A DNA stretch of 64,000 bases, taken from NCBI GenBank assembly GCA_009841635.1, contig VXLJ01000007.1, positions 228,071 to 292,070 of the forward strand, in the 5' to 3' direction. Both the position numbers and the translations under genes were made by a program. The first letter of the stretch is position 1; each line of letters begins with the position of its first letter. The DNA is from Gammaproteobacteria bacterium. Its GTDB lineage: Bacteria; Pseudomonadota; Gammaproteobacteria; Pseudomonadales; Azotimanducaceae. Under the pieces are notes generated by a model. It did not search any database and was not told where the DNA came from. It was given only the letters and a program-made list of their open reading frames with translations. Of the stretch, positions 33,508 to 43,196 are shown piece by piece.

Positions 33508-35445
33508 TCATGCTGCTTCCTCTGTAGCTGGACGAACGAAATCCTGAACGGTCGATTTCATTTCTCGACTCAACAACGATATGCCAAACAGATTAGGCAA
33601 CGCCATGAGCACAACCATGACCGCCGCAATCTCCCAAATTAACGACGTTGCTAAAAATGAACCAAGTAAAAACGCTAAGCAATAAACCAATCGATACGGC
33701 ATAAGCGCACGCGCGCCGAACAAGTACAGAATGGCTCGATCGCCGTAATAGCTCCAAGCTAAAGCCGTCGAAAATGCGAATAACACCAACGAAAGCGTTA
33801 CCGCATACTGCCCGAAATCTCCCATCAAACCACGCTTGAACGCTTCAACGGTCAAATTCACGGAGTGGATCAACGACTTTCCTTGTAGGTCAACGTCCGT
33901 GATGTAGTTGCCATTTTCAACAATCAAAGACCCTAAGCAATAAACCAATCGATACGGCATAAGCGCACGCGCGCCGAACAAGTACAGAATGGCTCGATCG
34001 CCGTAATAGCTCCAAGCTAAAGCCGTCGAAAATGCGAATAACACCAACGAAAGCGTTACCGCATACTGCCCGAAATCTCCCATCAAACCACGCTTGAACG
34101 CTTCAACGGTCAAATTCACGGAGTGGATCAACGACTTTCCTTGTAGGTCAACGTCCGTGATGTAGTTGCCATTTTCAACAATCAAAGACCCAGAATAGAG
34201 TTCACCGTCCTTAAGAACCTCAACATTTTCTGCGATGGAACGGTTATGAATAACCGTAATGTTTGTCTCGACAATCGCACCGTCGACAACGTTCAATTCA
34301 CCAGTAAATGCCTTGACTGGATCATTTGTTGGCGGTGCGCGATCTAGGTGAGCTGATAACAGTACTACATCGGCTGGATTTGCATCAGAATAGGCACTAG
34401 CGAGGATTTCCGTATCGGAGCGCGTAAATTCGTTTTGAAACTTATCCGCCCACGCACCTGATGACAGGATCACTAGACCTGTGATCGTGCAAATCACCAA
34501 CGTATCGATGAACGGCTCTAGCAGAGAAACCAAACCTTCTGGTATGGGATGGTCTGCTTTCGCGCTTGCGTGAGCGATCGGTGCGCTACCCTGTCCGGCT
34601 TCGTTGGAAAAAATCCCGCGATTCACACCATGCGTAAACGCATAGGCAAAACTTGCACCAAGAAAACCACCTAACGCTGCGCTCCCGGAAAAAATGCTGC
34701 TGAAAATGCTCAGGAAGCTCGGCCATATGTTTTCAATATTCACGACGATGACGCCAATTGCGCCAATCAAGTAAAACGCTGCCATCGCTGGGACAATCTT
34801 GGACGCTACGGCCGCGATTCGTTTGATGCCACCAATAACGACAAGTCCCAAAAGGACTGCGAGCACCAACCCACTTGTCCATGTCGGGATGCCGAAGGAC
34901 GCTTCTAACCCTTTTGCTAAGTTATTGCTTTGTGGCAAGCATCCGGTGCCGATCGCGCAAAAGAGCGTTGCGACGGCGAAAATAACGGCTAGCCATTTCA
35001 TATTTAGCCGCTTTTCCATGTAGTACATGGGACCGCCTGCTACTTCGCCATTTTCATCGAAATCGCGGTATTTGTGCGATAAGGTGACCTCAACGAACTT
35101 CGTTGTCATGCCAACGAATGCGGTCGCCCACATCCAGAATAAAGCAGCCGGACCACCTAAAAACAAGGCGAACGCAACGCCGCCGATGTTACCAGTGCCA
35201 ACCGTGCCTGACAATGCGGTCGTGAGGGCGCGGAAATGCGTTGTGTCGCCTGGCGCGGAAGCATCACCTTCCTTCCCAAACAAGATTCGCCATGCTCGCG
35301 TAAAGTAGCGAAACTGCGGCACGCCTAAATAGATCGTGAACCAGACGCCAACCCCCAGCAACACGTACGGAAACCAAATCGAAGCGCCAAGCCAGCTATT
35401 CAGTACATCGAGGACGCTCTCGAATCCTTCTATCAATCCTGCCAA
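33508..35445 (-). CDS. alanine/glycine:cation symporter (AGCS family) with internal duplication
   Basis: AGCS proteins import alanine or glycine with sodium or protons. Family motifs are clear: '[27 protein letters not shown]', '[31 protein letters not shown]', '[22 protein letters not shown]'. Between TM segments lies a roughly 110-residue extracellular insert ('[11 protein letters not shown]...[22 protein letters not shown]'). The 645-residue length is 86 longer than it would otherwise be, because residues 'GSLIVENG...YRLVYCL' occur twice in tandem, encoded by an exact 258-bp repeat. The duplicated unit includes one whole TM helix and part of the next, so the product as written may not fold as a normal transporter. 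Removing one unit gives about 559 residues. It lies 12 bases downstream of gor. Confidence 0.9.
   Translation of the reverse strand: MAGLIEGFESVLDVLNSWLGASIWFPYVLLGVGVWFTIYLGVPQFRYFTRAWRILFGKEGDASAPGDTTHFRALTTALSGTVGTGNIGGVAFALFLGGPAALFWMWATAFVGMTTKFVEVTLSHKYRDFDENGEVAGGPMYYMEKRLNMKWLAVIFAVATLFCAIGTGCLPQSNNLAKGLEASFGIPTWTSGLVLAVLLGLVVIGGIKRIAAVASKIVPAMAAFYLIGAIGVIVVNIENIWPSFLSIFSSIFSGSAALGGFLGASFAYAFTHGVNRGIFSNEAGQGSAPIAHASAKADHPIPEGLVSLLEPFIDTLVICTITGLVILSSGAWADKFQNEFTRSDTEILASAYSDANPADVVLLSAHLDRAPPTNDPVKAFTGELNVVDGAIVETNITVIHNRSIAENVEVLKDGELYSGSLIVENGNYITDVDLQGKSLIHSVNLTVEAFKRGLMGDFGQYAVTLSLVLFAFSTALAWSYYGDRAILYLFGARALMPYRLVYCLGSLIVENGNYITDVDLQGKSLIHSVNLTVEAFKRGLMGDFGQYAVTLSLVLFAFSTALAWSYYGDRAILYLFGARALMPYRLVYCLAFLLGSFLATSLIWEIAAVMVVLMALPNLFGISLLSREMKSTVQDFVRPATEEAA
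33675..34190. repeat. perfect 258-bp tandem direct duplication inside the AGCS gene
   Basis: Copy 1 is 33675-33932 and copy 2 is 33933-34190; I found no mismatch between them. The unit is 86 codons long and keeps the frame. The junction shows only about one base of shared sequence with the flanks, and no insertion-sequence or target-site features are present. Confidence 0.97.
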
Positions 35446-35457
35446 CGCTCTGTCTCC

Positions 35458-36807
35458 TTAACGTGCTCTATCCCGCATGGTCACGAATTCCTCCGCCGCC
35501 GTTGGGTGAATGCCAATGGTTGAATCGAAATCCGCTTTGGTCGCACCCGCTTTTATTGCAACCGCCAAGCCTTGCACGATTTCGCCCGCATCCCCGCCAA
35601 CCATGTGCACTGCTACCACTCGGTCCGAATCGCCATCGACAAGCAGCTTCATATACGACCGCTCTTGATTATGCGAAAGTGTGTGTTTCAATGGACGAAA
35701 TGACGATTCATACACGTGGAGATTACCGTAAAGCTGGTTCGCTTCTGCTTCCGTAGGACCAACGGTGCCGATGTTAGGTTGGCAAAAAACCGCAGTAGGC
35801 ACATCTGCGTAAGAAACGCACCGCGATTCACCCGCGAAAAGGTTGTAGGCAATGCACATGCCTTCTGCAATCGCAACTGGCGTCAATTGAGCTCGATCAA
35901 TGACGTCTCCGATGGCATAGATGTTTGGGACGTTCGTTTGATAGTGGCTATTTACCACAATTTCGCTGTTAGAACCTAATTTCACGCCTGCTTTTGCTAA
36001 GCCACAACTGGCCGTGAGCGGCGTTCTACCCGTTGCATAAAGGATTTCCTCCGCCTCATATACAAGCCCATCGCTGGTTGTTGCAATCTTTGCGCTACCG
36101 ACACGTTCAACCTTCGTAACGGAAGCGTCGAAACAAACGTTTACGCCTTTTTCACGCAGTTGATCACGAACGAATTCGCGCACTGAATCGTCGAAACCGC
36201 GTAGAAACAGCGGTCCTCGATAAAGCAGAACCGTATCGACGCCTAAACCCGCGTAAATCCCAGCAAATTCCACCGCAATGTAACCACCGCCGACTACGAT
36301 CACTCTTTCTGGTAATTGCTCGAAAAAGAATGCGTCGTTGGACGTCGTGACGTGCTCGTTGCCGGGAAACTCTGGTACCGCTGGCCAAGAACCCGTGGCG
36401 ATAAGGATCTTGTCGGCACTGTACACGTTGCTACCGATACGTACGTGGTGTTTATCCGCCAGTTCTGCATGCGCCTCAAAAATCTCTACGCCGGGAGATT
36501 GAAGTAGATTGCGATAGATATCGTTCAGACGCGAGATTTCACGATTTTTGTTGGCTAAGAGCGTCTGCCAGTCGAAACTCGCAGCACCTATATCCCAGCC
36601 GTACGCGGTGGATTCATCAAATTCTTCGCTGAAATGACTTCCGTACACAAATAGTTTTTTTGGAATGCAACCTACATTCACGCAAGTGCCGCCAAGATAG
36701 CGTTCCTCTGCGATCGCTACCTTAGCTCCTAGACTCGCTGACATGCGAGCAGCGCGCACACCGCCAGATCCAGCACCGATTACAAAGAGATCGTAGTCGT
36801 AGCTCAC
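35458..36807 (-). CDS. gor: glutathione-disulfide reductase
   Basis: The enzyme reduces oxidised glutathione with NADPH. The FAD site is 'DLFVIGAGSGGVRAARM'. The redox disulfide is Cys42/Cys47 in 'GGTCVNVGCIPKKL', which is characteristic of glutathione reductase rather than mercuric or lipoamide reductases. The NADPH domain carries 'VIVVGGGYIAVEFAGIYAGLG' and the dimer interface 'GIHPTAAEEFVTM', with the catalytic His. The length of 449 residues is normal. The start is a GTG at 36807. The AGCS gene follows after only 12 bases, but a joint function is not evident. Confidence 0.95.
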   Translation of the reverse strand: MSYDYDLFVIGAGSGGVRAARMSASLGAKVAIAEERYLGGTCVNVGCIPKKLFVYGSHFSEEFDESTAYGWDIGAASFDWQTLLANKNREISRLNDIYRNLLQSPGVEIFEAHAELADKHHVRIGSNVYSADKILIATGSWPAVPEFPGNEHVTTSNDAFFFEQLPERVIVVGGGYIAVEFAGIYAGLGVDTVLLYRGPLFLRGFDDSVREFVRDQLREKGVNVCFDASVTKVERVGSAKIATTSDGLVYEAEEILYATGRTPLTASCGLAKAGVKLGSNSEIVVNSHYQTNVPNIYAIGDVIDRAQLTPVAIAEGMCIAYNLFAGESRCVSYADVPTAVFCQPNIGTVGPTEAEANQLYGNLHVYESSFRPLKHTLSHNQERSYMKLLVDGDSDRVVAVHMVGGDAGEIVQGLAVAIKAGATKADFDSTIGIHPTAAEEFVTMRDRAR

Positions 36808-36874
36808 GTGCTAGGAATGTGCGCTACAGTAGAAGTGGCTTGATACAGCCAAAGTGATAAAGAAAAACCCGCCA

Positions 36875-36898
36875 TATAATCGAAAAATCGATCGATTT
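36875..36898 (+). promoter_or_regulatory. promoter -10 and 14-bp palindrome upstream of the formate dehydrogenase operon
   Basis: A consensus TATAAT is at 36875-36880, followed directly by AAATCGATCGATTT (36885-36898), a perfect palindrome that would cover the transcription start 11-24 bases before the fdsG ATG. No good -35 is visible. The arrangement fits a repressor operator; the regulator is not identifiable. Confidence 0.5.
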
Positions 36899-36908
36899 AA
36901 GCCCGTGC

Positions 36909-37349
36909 ATGTCTGAAACTGAACTACGCGAGCTCATAAAACCTTGCCTCAAGCTCGCTGGCGGAATTATTCACGCATGCCACGCTGTCATGGATTCAAT
37001 CGGCTATATCGATCGCGACAGCAAACGCATCATCGCAGACGTGTTCAACTTAAGCATCGCAGAGGTAAGCGGCATCGTCAGCTTCTATCACGATTTCAAG
37101 ACCGAGCCGCAACCACCAAAGCAATTGCGCATTTGTATGGCGGAAGCGTGTCAAGCCAATCAAGCGCGCAAACTGGTTGCAGCGATTGAACAGAATCTGC
37201 ATACCAAAATCCCATGCCATACGGCAAATGGTGAAACAGCGATCGGTTTCACCTATTGTCTGGGTATCTGCCCCAATGGACCTGCCGTCACAATCGACGG
37301 TAAATTACTCGCCAACGCCTCCGCCACCGAGGTGTTGGCAAACCTGTGA
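36909..37349 (+). CDS. fdsG: NAD-dependent formate dehydrogenase gamma subunit
   Basis: This is the small NuoE-like [2Fe-2S] subunit of the soluble, NAD-reducing formate dehydrogenase. The protein (146 residues) has the thioredoxin-like ferredoxin fold with four cluster cysteines: two in 'CMAEACQAN' and two in 'YCLGICPNGP'. The N-terminal helical part 'RIIADVFNLSIAEVSGIVSFYHDF' matches NuoE/HoxE/FdsG. The stop overlaps the fdsB start as GTGA. As first gene of the operon it sits behind a consensus -10 and a palindrome. Confidence 0.92.
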   Translation: MSETELRELIKPCLKLAGGIIHACHAVMDSIGYIDRDSKRIIADVFNLSIAEVSGIVSFYHDFKTEPQPPKQLRICMAEACQANQARKLVAAIEQNLHTKIPCHTANGETAIGFTYCLGICPNGPAVTIDGKLLANASATEVLANL

Positions 37350-38842
37350 CAACTGTCTATCTATCCAACGATTCATTCGCGTACGCTAATGGATACGAGA
37401 ACGTAAAACGCGCCTGCATCAATGTCGGTTTCGAATATGTGGATGTTGGTTCGAGAGGTCTCGCTTGGCTAGAACCACTGATTGAACTTGAGCATGGCCA
37501 AGACCGCATCGCATTCGGTCCTATTGCAGCGGATGAGGTAACAGCCTTAAAAGAGGCAGCGAATTCAGCTGTCACCTTAAAAAGCCATCCAAAGTACATT
37601 GGCCAAATTGAGGCCAATGAGTTTTTTAATCGGCAAACACGCCTCGTGTTCCGCAATGCAGGCATTGAAGCCATCGGCGCAACACCGACCTTCAATACAC
37701 TGAAAGCCAATTTAGATCGCGATCCGCACGCACTCATCGATGAGCTTGAAACGTCTGGATTACGTGGTCGAGGTGGTGCGGGGTTCCCAGCGCATATCAA
37801 ATGGCGCACAGTAGCAAATACCGTAGCCGACCAACGCTATATTGTCTGCAATGCGGATGAAGGTGATTCTGGCACTTTTTCCGATCGCATGCTCATGGAA
37901 GGCGACCCTATGTCGTTGCTCGAAGGTATGGCAATTGCCGGTTATGCGTGCGGCGCTTCGCGTGGTTACATATACCTGCGTTCTGAATATCCACTCGCCC
38001 ATGAATCATTAAATAATGCAATTTCAATAAGTTATAAGAATAACTTACTAGGAGAGAAGATTTTTGGCAGCGAATTTTCGTTTGACGTCGAGGTGTTTCT
38101 TGGTGCTGGAGCGTACATCTGCGGTGAAGAAACATCGTTGCTCGAAAGCCTCGAAGGCAGGCGTGGCCAAATTCGCGTCAAGCCACCATTGCCAGCTATC
38201 GCGGGTCTATATCAAAAGCCTACCCTAGTCCACAACGTCATCACGCTCGCCAGCGTACCAAGCTTGCTCGACCTCGGCGGCGAAAACTACGCTGAGCTAG
38301 GGATCGGAAGATCGACGGGTACGATCCCTTTCCAACTCGCCGGCAACGTCAAACACGGAGGCCTAATTGAATTACCGTTTGGACACACTGTACGCGAACT
38401 CATAGAAGAATTTGGCGGCGGTACACGATCCGGCAGACCTTTCCGAGCCGCACAGATTGGCGGACCACTTGGGGCGTACTTGTCAGACGCAGAACTGGAT
38501 ACCCGACTTACCTATGAAGACATGCAAGGCATTGGTGCTGGCATTGGTCATGGCGGTATCGTCGTGTTTGATGAAACCGTCGATTTGCGTGAACAAAGTG
38601 AATACGCGTTTGAGTTTTGTGAAATCGAATCGTGCGGCAAATGCACACCTTGCCGTATCGGTAGCGTACGCGGTAAAGAACTCATGCAGCGCTTGCGACA
38701 ATCTACTAATAAAGACGCAGATATACAATTGGTAAAAGAACTCTGCGATGTCATGGAGCACGCGTCTCTGTGCCAAATGGGCGGCATGACGCCGATTCCA
38801 GTACGTAGTGCTCTTGAACGATTTCCTGAAGATTTCCGCTAA
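37346..38842 (+). CDS. fdsB: NAD-dependent formate dehydrogenase beta subunit
   Basis: This NuoF-like diaphorase subunit carries FMN, the NAD site and a [4Fe-4S] cluster. An N-terminal extension of about 110 residues, as in FdsB/HoxF, precedes the NuoF core. The NADH/FMN motifs are 'SGLRGRGGAGFPAHIKWR', 'NADEGDSGTFSDRMLMEGDP' and 'YICGEETSLLESLEGRRG'. The iron-sulfur motif is 'ESCGKCTPCRIGS', with the fourth Cys downstream in 'HASLCQMGG'. The length is 498 residues. The GTG start is coupled to fdsG, and the downstream gap to fdsA is 14 bases. Confidence 0.95.
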   Translation: MTTVYLSNDSFAYANGYENVKRACINVGFEYVDVGSRGLAWLEPLIELEHGQDRIAFGPIAADEVTALKEAANSAVTLKSHPKYIGQIEANEFFNRQTRLVFRNAGIEAIGATPTFNTLKANLDRDPHALIDELETSGLRGRGGAGFPAHIKWRTVANTVADQRYIVCNADEGDSGTFSDRMLMEGDPMSLLEGMAIAGYACGASRGYIYLRSEYPLAHESLNNAISISYKNNLLGEKIFGSEFSFDVEVFLGAGAYICGEETSLLESLEGRRGQIRVKPPLPAIAGLYQKPTLVHNVITLASVPSLLDLGGENYAELGIGRSTGTIPFQLAGNVKHGGLIELPFGHTVRELIEEFGGGTRSGRPFRAAQIGGPLGAYLSDAELDTRLTYEDMQGIGAGIGHGGIVVFDETVDLREQSEYAFEFCEIESCGKCTPCRIGSVRGKELMQRLRQSTNKDADIQLVKELCDVMEHASLCQMGGMTPIPVRSALERFPEDFR

Positions 38843-38856
38843 TCCCGCAAGCCGGT

Positions 38857-41694
38857 ATGAGGCTGCTAGATAAAGATTTCGGCACGCCGCCGATTCAACA
38901 TTTCGATCCCCAAAGCACCGTCTCGCTAACAATTGATGGTCAGGTTGTATCAGTTCCGCCAGGTACATCTATCATGCGAGCGGCAGCCATGCTGGAACTG
39001 CCAGTACCTAAGCTGTGCGCTACGGACAGTCTTGAAGCGTTCGGTTCCTGTCGCATGTGCATGGTAGAGGTCAAAGACCGTCGTGGTTACGTCGCTGCTT
39101 GCACAGAACCTGTCGCCGATGAGATGGAGGTCATCACCCAGAACGAATCAATTGCCAAGCTCCGACGCGGCGTTATGGAGCTGTACATTTCAGACCATCC
39201 GCTCGACTGTTTGACGTGCGCCGCGAATGGTGACTGTGAGTTGCAAGACGTTGCAGGTCAAGTGGGTTTAAGAGACGTTCGATACGAAGAAGGAGCGAAT
39301 CATCTTGATGAAGGTAAGGACGAGAGCAACCCTTACTTTACGTTCGACGCCTCCAAGTGCATCGTCTGCTCTCGGTGCGTTCGTGCTTGCGACGAGGTGC
39401 AGGGAACGTTCGCACTAACCGTCGACGCGCGCGGTTTTGCATCGAAGATATCGACTGGCGCAGAGAACTTTTTTGATTCTGAGTGCGTTTCATGTGGCGC
39501 ATGCGTTCAAGCGTGCCCAACTGCAACGCTCATGGAAAAATCCGTTATCGATCATGGCGTACCTGATCGAACCGTCTTGACCACCTGTGGGTACTGTGGT
39601 GTTGGCTGTTCCTTCAAAGCTGAAATGAAAGGCGATCAAGTCGTACGGATGGTGCCAGATAAGGACGGTAAAGCGAACCATGGCGCATCGTGCGTAAAAG
39701 GCCGTTTCGCTTGGGGTTACGCAAACCATCCCGATCGCATTACCAAACCACTGATTCGAGACAACATTGACGAGCCGTGGCAAGAAGTTTCTTGGGACGA
39801 AGCGATCCAAGAAACGGCACGACGTTTAACAGGCATTCAAGAAACCTACGGACGCAAAGCGATTGGTGCAATTTCATCGTCGCGAGCCACGATTGAAGAA
39901 ATATACGTGGTGCAGAAACTGGTCCGTACCGCGTTCAAGAACAACAATATCGACACATGCGCACGTGTTTGCCACTCACCAACTGGGTATGGATTGATTC
40001 AAACCTTCGGCACGGCTGCCGGCACCCAAGATTTCGATTCGATTGAAGCATCTGACTTGATCTTGCTCATAGGTGCGAATCCAACCCACGGACATCCGGT
40101 TTTTGCTAGCAAAATGAAGCAACAGCTGCGCAAGGGTGCTCAGATCATTGTTGCAGATCCGCGCGAAATTGATTTCGTTCGAGCGCCGCATATTGAAGCG
40201 GCAGTTCATGTGAACCTACGTCCCGGCACAAACCTGCCCTTCATCAATGCATTGGCTCACGTCGTTGTAACCGAAGGCTTGGTCGACTTGGATTTTGTTC
40301 GATCTCGATGCGAGCCTGATGCATTCGACGAATGGTGTCGCTTCATCGAACAGCCAGAAAACTCACCAGAAAACGTTGCGGACATCTGCGGCGTTTCCCC
40401 AGCATCGTTGCGCGAGTCAGCTCGGCTCTACGCAATGGCCAAAAACGCATCTATCTATTACGGATTGGGTGTTACCGAACACAGTCAAGGTTCGACGATG
40501 GTCATGGGCATGGCTAACCTGGCCATGGCGACCGGCAACATCGGCCGCACTGGCGTGGGCGTAAATCCGCTGCGTGGTCAAAACAATGTGCAGGGTTCGA
40601 CAGATGTAGGCTCGTTTCCACATGAATTGCCTGGTCACCGACCCGTCGCGGACGGTACTGTGCGCGCTGAATTCGACAAGCTATGGGGTGTGAAGGTAGA
40701 CGCTGAACCTGGCTTTCGAATTCCAAACATGTTTGACGAAGCGGTTGCCGGCACGTTCAAAGGTATGTACATTCAAGGCGAAGACTTCGCGCAGTCGGAT
40801 CCAAACACGAAGCACGTCGAAGAAGCACTGACTTCCATGGACTGCGTCATCGTGCAAGATCTGTTTTTAACCGAAACGGCCAAGTTCGCGCACGTCTTCT
40901 TGCCCGCAACTTCGTTTTTGGAAAAAGACGGCACATTCGTTAATGCGGAACGCCGCTTCAATCGAGTGCGCCCGGCGATCGCATCTAAAACAGGCAAAGA
41001 CGAATGGCAAATAACTTGCGAAATTGCGCAAGCGATGAACTATGACATGCGTTACAACTCGTCCGCCGAAATCCTCGATGAACTAGCAAAGTCAACCCCT
41101 GATTTTGAGCTGCTCTCATTTAAGCATCTAGATGAGATTCACAGTGCACAGTGGCCAGTAACGCAAGCTCAACCGGAAGGCACAAAGGTCATGCATGTGG
41201 ACGAATTCGTTCGTGGCAAGGGCTTATTCAAGATTACCGAATATGTACCTACGGAAGAACGGACCAATCGCAAATTCCCACTGTTGCTAACGACAGGACG
41301 CAAACTGCACCAATACAACGTTGGCACCCAAACGCGTCGCACGGAAAATATCGCATGGTTGGACGAAGATGTGCTCGAAATCCACCCCAGCGATGCAGAA
41401 CTTCGCGGCATCCGTGAGAACGATTGGGTTGAGATTCGTAGCCGTGTTGGCGAAATCACCTTACGCGCCGAAGTGACCGAAAAGGTTGTGCCCGGTGTCG
41501 TTTACACGACGTTTCATTTTCCTGGCACGGGCACCAACGTGATTACGTCAAGCATTTCAGATGAATTCACCAATTGCCCCGAGTACAAGGTAACAGCAGT
41601 CGAAGTAGCGCCGGCTAATCATCAAGCTGATTGGCAACTGGACTTCAAGGAACGACGCGATTTGCAGATCGAGTTATTGCCAGTCGGCGAATGA
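38857..41694 (+). CDS. fdsA: NAD-dependent formate dehydrogenase alpha (catalytic) subunit
   Basis: This is a 945-residue molybdopterin formate dehydrogenase. The N-terminus has a [2Fe-2S] ferredoxin domain ('CATDSLEAFGSCRMCMVEV' and a later Cys), a His/Cys [4Fe-4S] site ('HPLDCLTCAANGDCELQ') and two 4Fe-4S motifs ('CIVCSRCVRACDE', 'CVSCGACVQACPT'). The catalytic part opens with the Mo4Fe4S motif 'CGYCGVGCSF'. The metal ligand is Cys372 followed by His373 in 'ARVCHSPTGYG', so this is a cysteine enzyme and not a selenoprotein. The C-terminal MopB domain has 'LLLTTGRKLHQYNVGTQTRR'. The reaction is formate + NAD to CO2 + NADH. No fdsD is present. The stop overlaps fdhD as ATGA. Confidence 0.96.
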   Translation: MRLLDKDFGTPPIQHFDPQSTVSLTIDGQVVSVPPGTSIMRAAAMLELPVPKLCATDSLEAFGSCRMCMVEVKDRRGYVAACTEPVADEMEVITQNESIAKLRRGVMELYISDHPLDCLTCAANGDCELQDVAGQVGLRDVRYEEGANHLDEGKDESNPYFTFDASKCIVCSRCVRACDEVQGTFALTVDARGFASKISTGAENFFDSECVSCGACVQACPTATLMEKSVIDHGVPDRTVLTTCGYCGVGCSFKAEMKGDQVVRMVPDKDGKANHGASCVKGRFAWGYANHPDRITKPLIRDNIDEPWQEVSWDEAIQETARRLTGIQETYGRKAIGAISSSRATIEEIYVVQKLVRTAFKNNNIDTCARVCHSPTGYGLIQTFGTAAGTQDFDSIEASDLILLIGANPTHGHPVFASKMKQQLRKGAQIIVADPREIDFVRAPHIEAAVHVNLRPGTNLPFINALAHVVVTEGLVDLDFVRSRCEPDAFDEWCRFIEQPENSPENVADICGVSPASLRESARLYAMAKNASIYYGLGVTEHSQGSTMVMGMANLAMATGNIGRTGVGVNPLRGQNNVQGSTDVGSFPHELPGHRPVADGTVRAEFDKLWGVKVDAEPGFRIPNMFDEAVAGTFKGMYIQGEDFAQSDPNTKHVEEALTSMDCVIVQDLFLTETAKFAHVFLPATSFLEKDGTFVNAERRFNRVRPAIASKTGKDEWQITCEIAQAMNYDMRYNSSAEILDELAKSTPDFELLSFKHLDEIHSAQWPVTQAQPEGTKVMHVDEFVRGKGLFKITEYVPTEERTNRKFPLLLTTGRKLHQYNVGTQTRRTENIAWLDEDVLEIHPSDAELRGIRENDWVEIRSRVGEITLRAEVTEKVVPGVVYTTFHFPGTGTNVITSSISDEFTNCPEYKVTAVEVAPANHQADWQLDFKERRDLQIELLPVGE

Positions 41695-42548
41695 GCACCA
41701 TTCGCAGCGCAAGCTCGAGTGCACCCGCTAGCGTTCGCCTTCCCATTGACCGCGTTTCGAACGACGCACTGACTTCTATCGACGATATTGTCATAGTCGA
41801 AGAACCCATGGAAATTCAGATCGCGCTGCACGCACAGGTCGAGCATACGATTTCAGTGACAATGCGTACGCCAGGCGATGACTTTGAACTTGCTATAGGG
41901 TATTTGCTTAGCGAGGGCGTAATTCGTGACGCCAGCGACGTGCAAGACGTTCGCTATTGCGGGCCGCCAAGCCCGGATAAGGGGTATCAAAACGTCGTGC
42001 AAGTCAGCTTGACAGAAGATACAACTGTTGATCTAGAACGTCTGCAACGCAACTTCTACACGACTTCGAGCTGTGGCGTTTGCGGCAAAACCTCTATCGA
42101 AGCCATTGACGTGACGTTTTCAAAACTTACGCCTTCGGCGTTTAAGATCGCCCGAAACGTTCTTAAGGATTTGCCAAGCCAGTTGCATCATTGGCAGACC
42201 GAATTTCAACGCACCGGCGGATTGCACGCGGCTGCAACGATTGACCGCGATGGAGCTATTCAACGCGTTCGGGAGGATGTCGGGCGGCATAACGCAGTCG
42301 ATAAGTTAATCGGTTCGTATCTCTACGAAGAAGCCTCGCCGTTGCGAAACTTAGGCTTGCTACTTAGCGGACGCGCGGGTTTTGAGCTAATCCAAAAAGC
42401 AGCGATGGCTGGGATGCCGTTCATTGCAGCGATCGGACCTCCTTCTAATCTGGCCATCGAACTAGCCAACGAGCGCGCGATCACGTTGGTTGGCTTTTTG
42501 CGAGAAACGGGTTACAACATCTATGCGTCACATGGCGCGTTGGCTTAG
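41691..42548 (+). CDS. fdhD: formate dehydrogenase accessory sulfurtransferase FdhD
   Basis: FdhD (FdsC) transfers sulfur to the bis-MGD cofactor of formate dehydrogenase. Its two active cysteines are in 'TTSSCGVCGKTSIEAI' (CxxC type). 'PGDDFELAIGYLLSEGVI' and 'GGLHAAATIDRDGAIQRVREDVGRHNAVDKLIG' are diagnostic, as is 'SGRAGFELIQKAAMAGMPFIAAIGPPS'. I choose the ATG at 41691 (285 residues), because it overlaps the fdsA stop as ATGA; the longer frame from 41631 lies inside fdsA. Its place in the operon ensures that maturation is co-expressed with the catalytic subunit. Confidence 0.96.
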   Translation: MSTIRSASSSAPASVRLPIDRVSNDALTSIDDIVIVEEPMEIQIALHAQVEHTISVTMRTPGDDFELAIGYLLSEGVIRDASDVQDVRYCGPPSPDKGYQNVVQVSLTEDTTVDLERLQRNFYTTSSCGVCGKTSIEAIDVTFSKLTPSAFKIARNVLKDLPSQLHHWQTEFQRTGGLHAAATIDRDGAIQRVREDVGRHNAVDKLIGSYLYEEASPLRNLGLLLSGRAGFELIQKAAMAGMPFIAAIGPPSNLAIELANERAITLVGFLRETGYNIYASHGALA

Positions 42549-42557
42549 TTCGCCGCG

Positions 42558-43148
42558 ATGAGTGCGTTGGACCAAGAGAACATTACGGCGATCGTGCTTT
42601 GCGGCGGCAAAGGTTCGCGCCTTAACGGTCAGGACAAGCCTTTGATCGATCTAGAGGGACGACGCCTAATCGACCGAATTTGCGAACGCTTACGACCACA
42701 GGTACACCAGATCGTCATTTCATGTTCTCGAAATGTCGCAATCTATGAAGCGTTGCAATTGCCATTGGCGATTGACAAAGAACTAAACACTGGACCTTTG
42801 GCAGGACTTACCGAAGCATTTGCGCTCGTCGGAACGGAATGGGCATTAACAACGCCTGGCGATACGCCTTTTATCGCGAGTGATTTGGTGAAACGATTAG
42901 CAGCAGATGCGACAACCCAAGGCCTCGCGGTTCCAACGGTACGTGGGGTACGACAGAATCTCTGTATGCTATTGAATGCGGAACAACGAAACCAGCTCAC
43001 CGCCTTTCACAATCAAGGCGGCAACGCGGTAAAACACTGGCTTGACGACAATGCCTTCATCGCAACCGATCTCTCAGACATCGAACAATCATTCTTCAAC
43101 GTAAATACACAAGAAGACTTGGCGCAAGCGATTGCGTTTGCTGCGTAG
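42558..43148 (+). CDS. mobA: molybdenum cofactor guanylyltransferase
   Basis: MobA links GMP to molybdopterin to form the (bis-)MGD cofactor needed by formate dehydrogenase. The nucleotide-binding signature 'AIVLCGGKGSRLNGQDKPLIDL' differs from the usual LAGG in having CGG but keeps the G-x-G-x-R and K-P-L residues. 'LTTPGDTPFIASDLVKRL' gives the metal-binding Asp. The C-terminal 'FFNVNTQEDLAQA' matches the MobA 'NxNTPEDL' tail. The length is 196 residues. It lies 9 bases after fdhD at the end of the fds operon, completing a self-contained formate dehydrogenase module. Confidence 0.9.
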   Translation: MSALDQENITAIVLCGGKGSRLNGQDKPLIDLEGRRLIDRICERLRPQVHQIVISCSRNVAIYEALQLPLAIDKELNTGPLAGLTEAFALVGTEWALTTPGDTPFIASDLVKRLAADATTQGLAVPTVRGVRQNLCMLLNAEQRNQLTAFHNQGGNAVKHWLDDNAFIATDLSDIEQSFFNVNTQEDLAQAIAFAA

Positions 43149-43196
43149 GTCGAATCGTTCGAATAAATCTGCTAACTGACCATTCACACACACAAC

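Noticed and set aside
33675-34190. Insertion sequence or transposon in the AGCS gene
   Set aside because: The repeats are direct and coding, with no terminal inverted repeats, transposase or target duplication.
38857-41694. Selenocysteine-type formate dehydrogenase
   Set aside because: The catalytic position is a TGC cysteine codon (39970) with no in-frame TGA.
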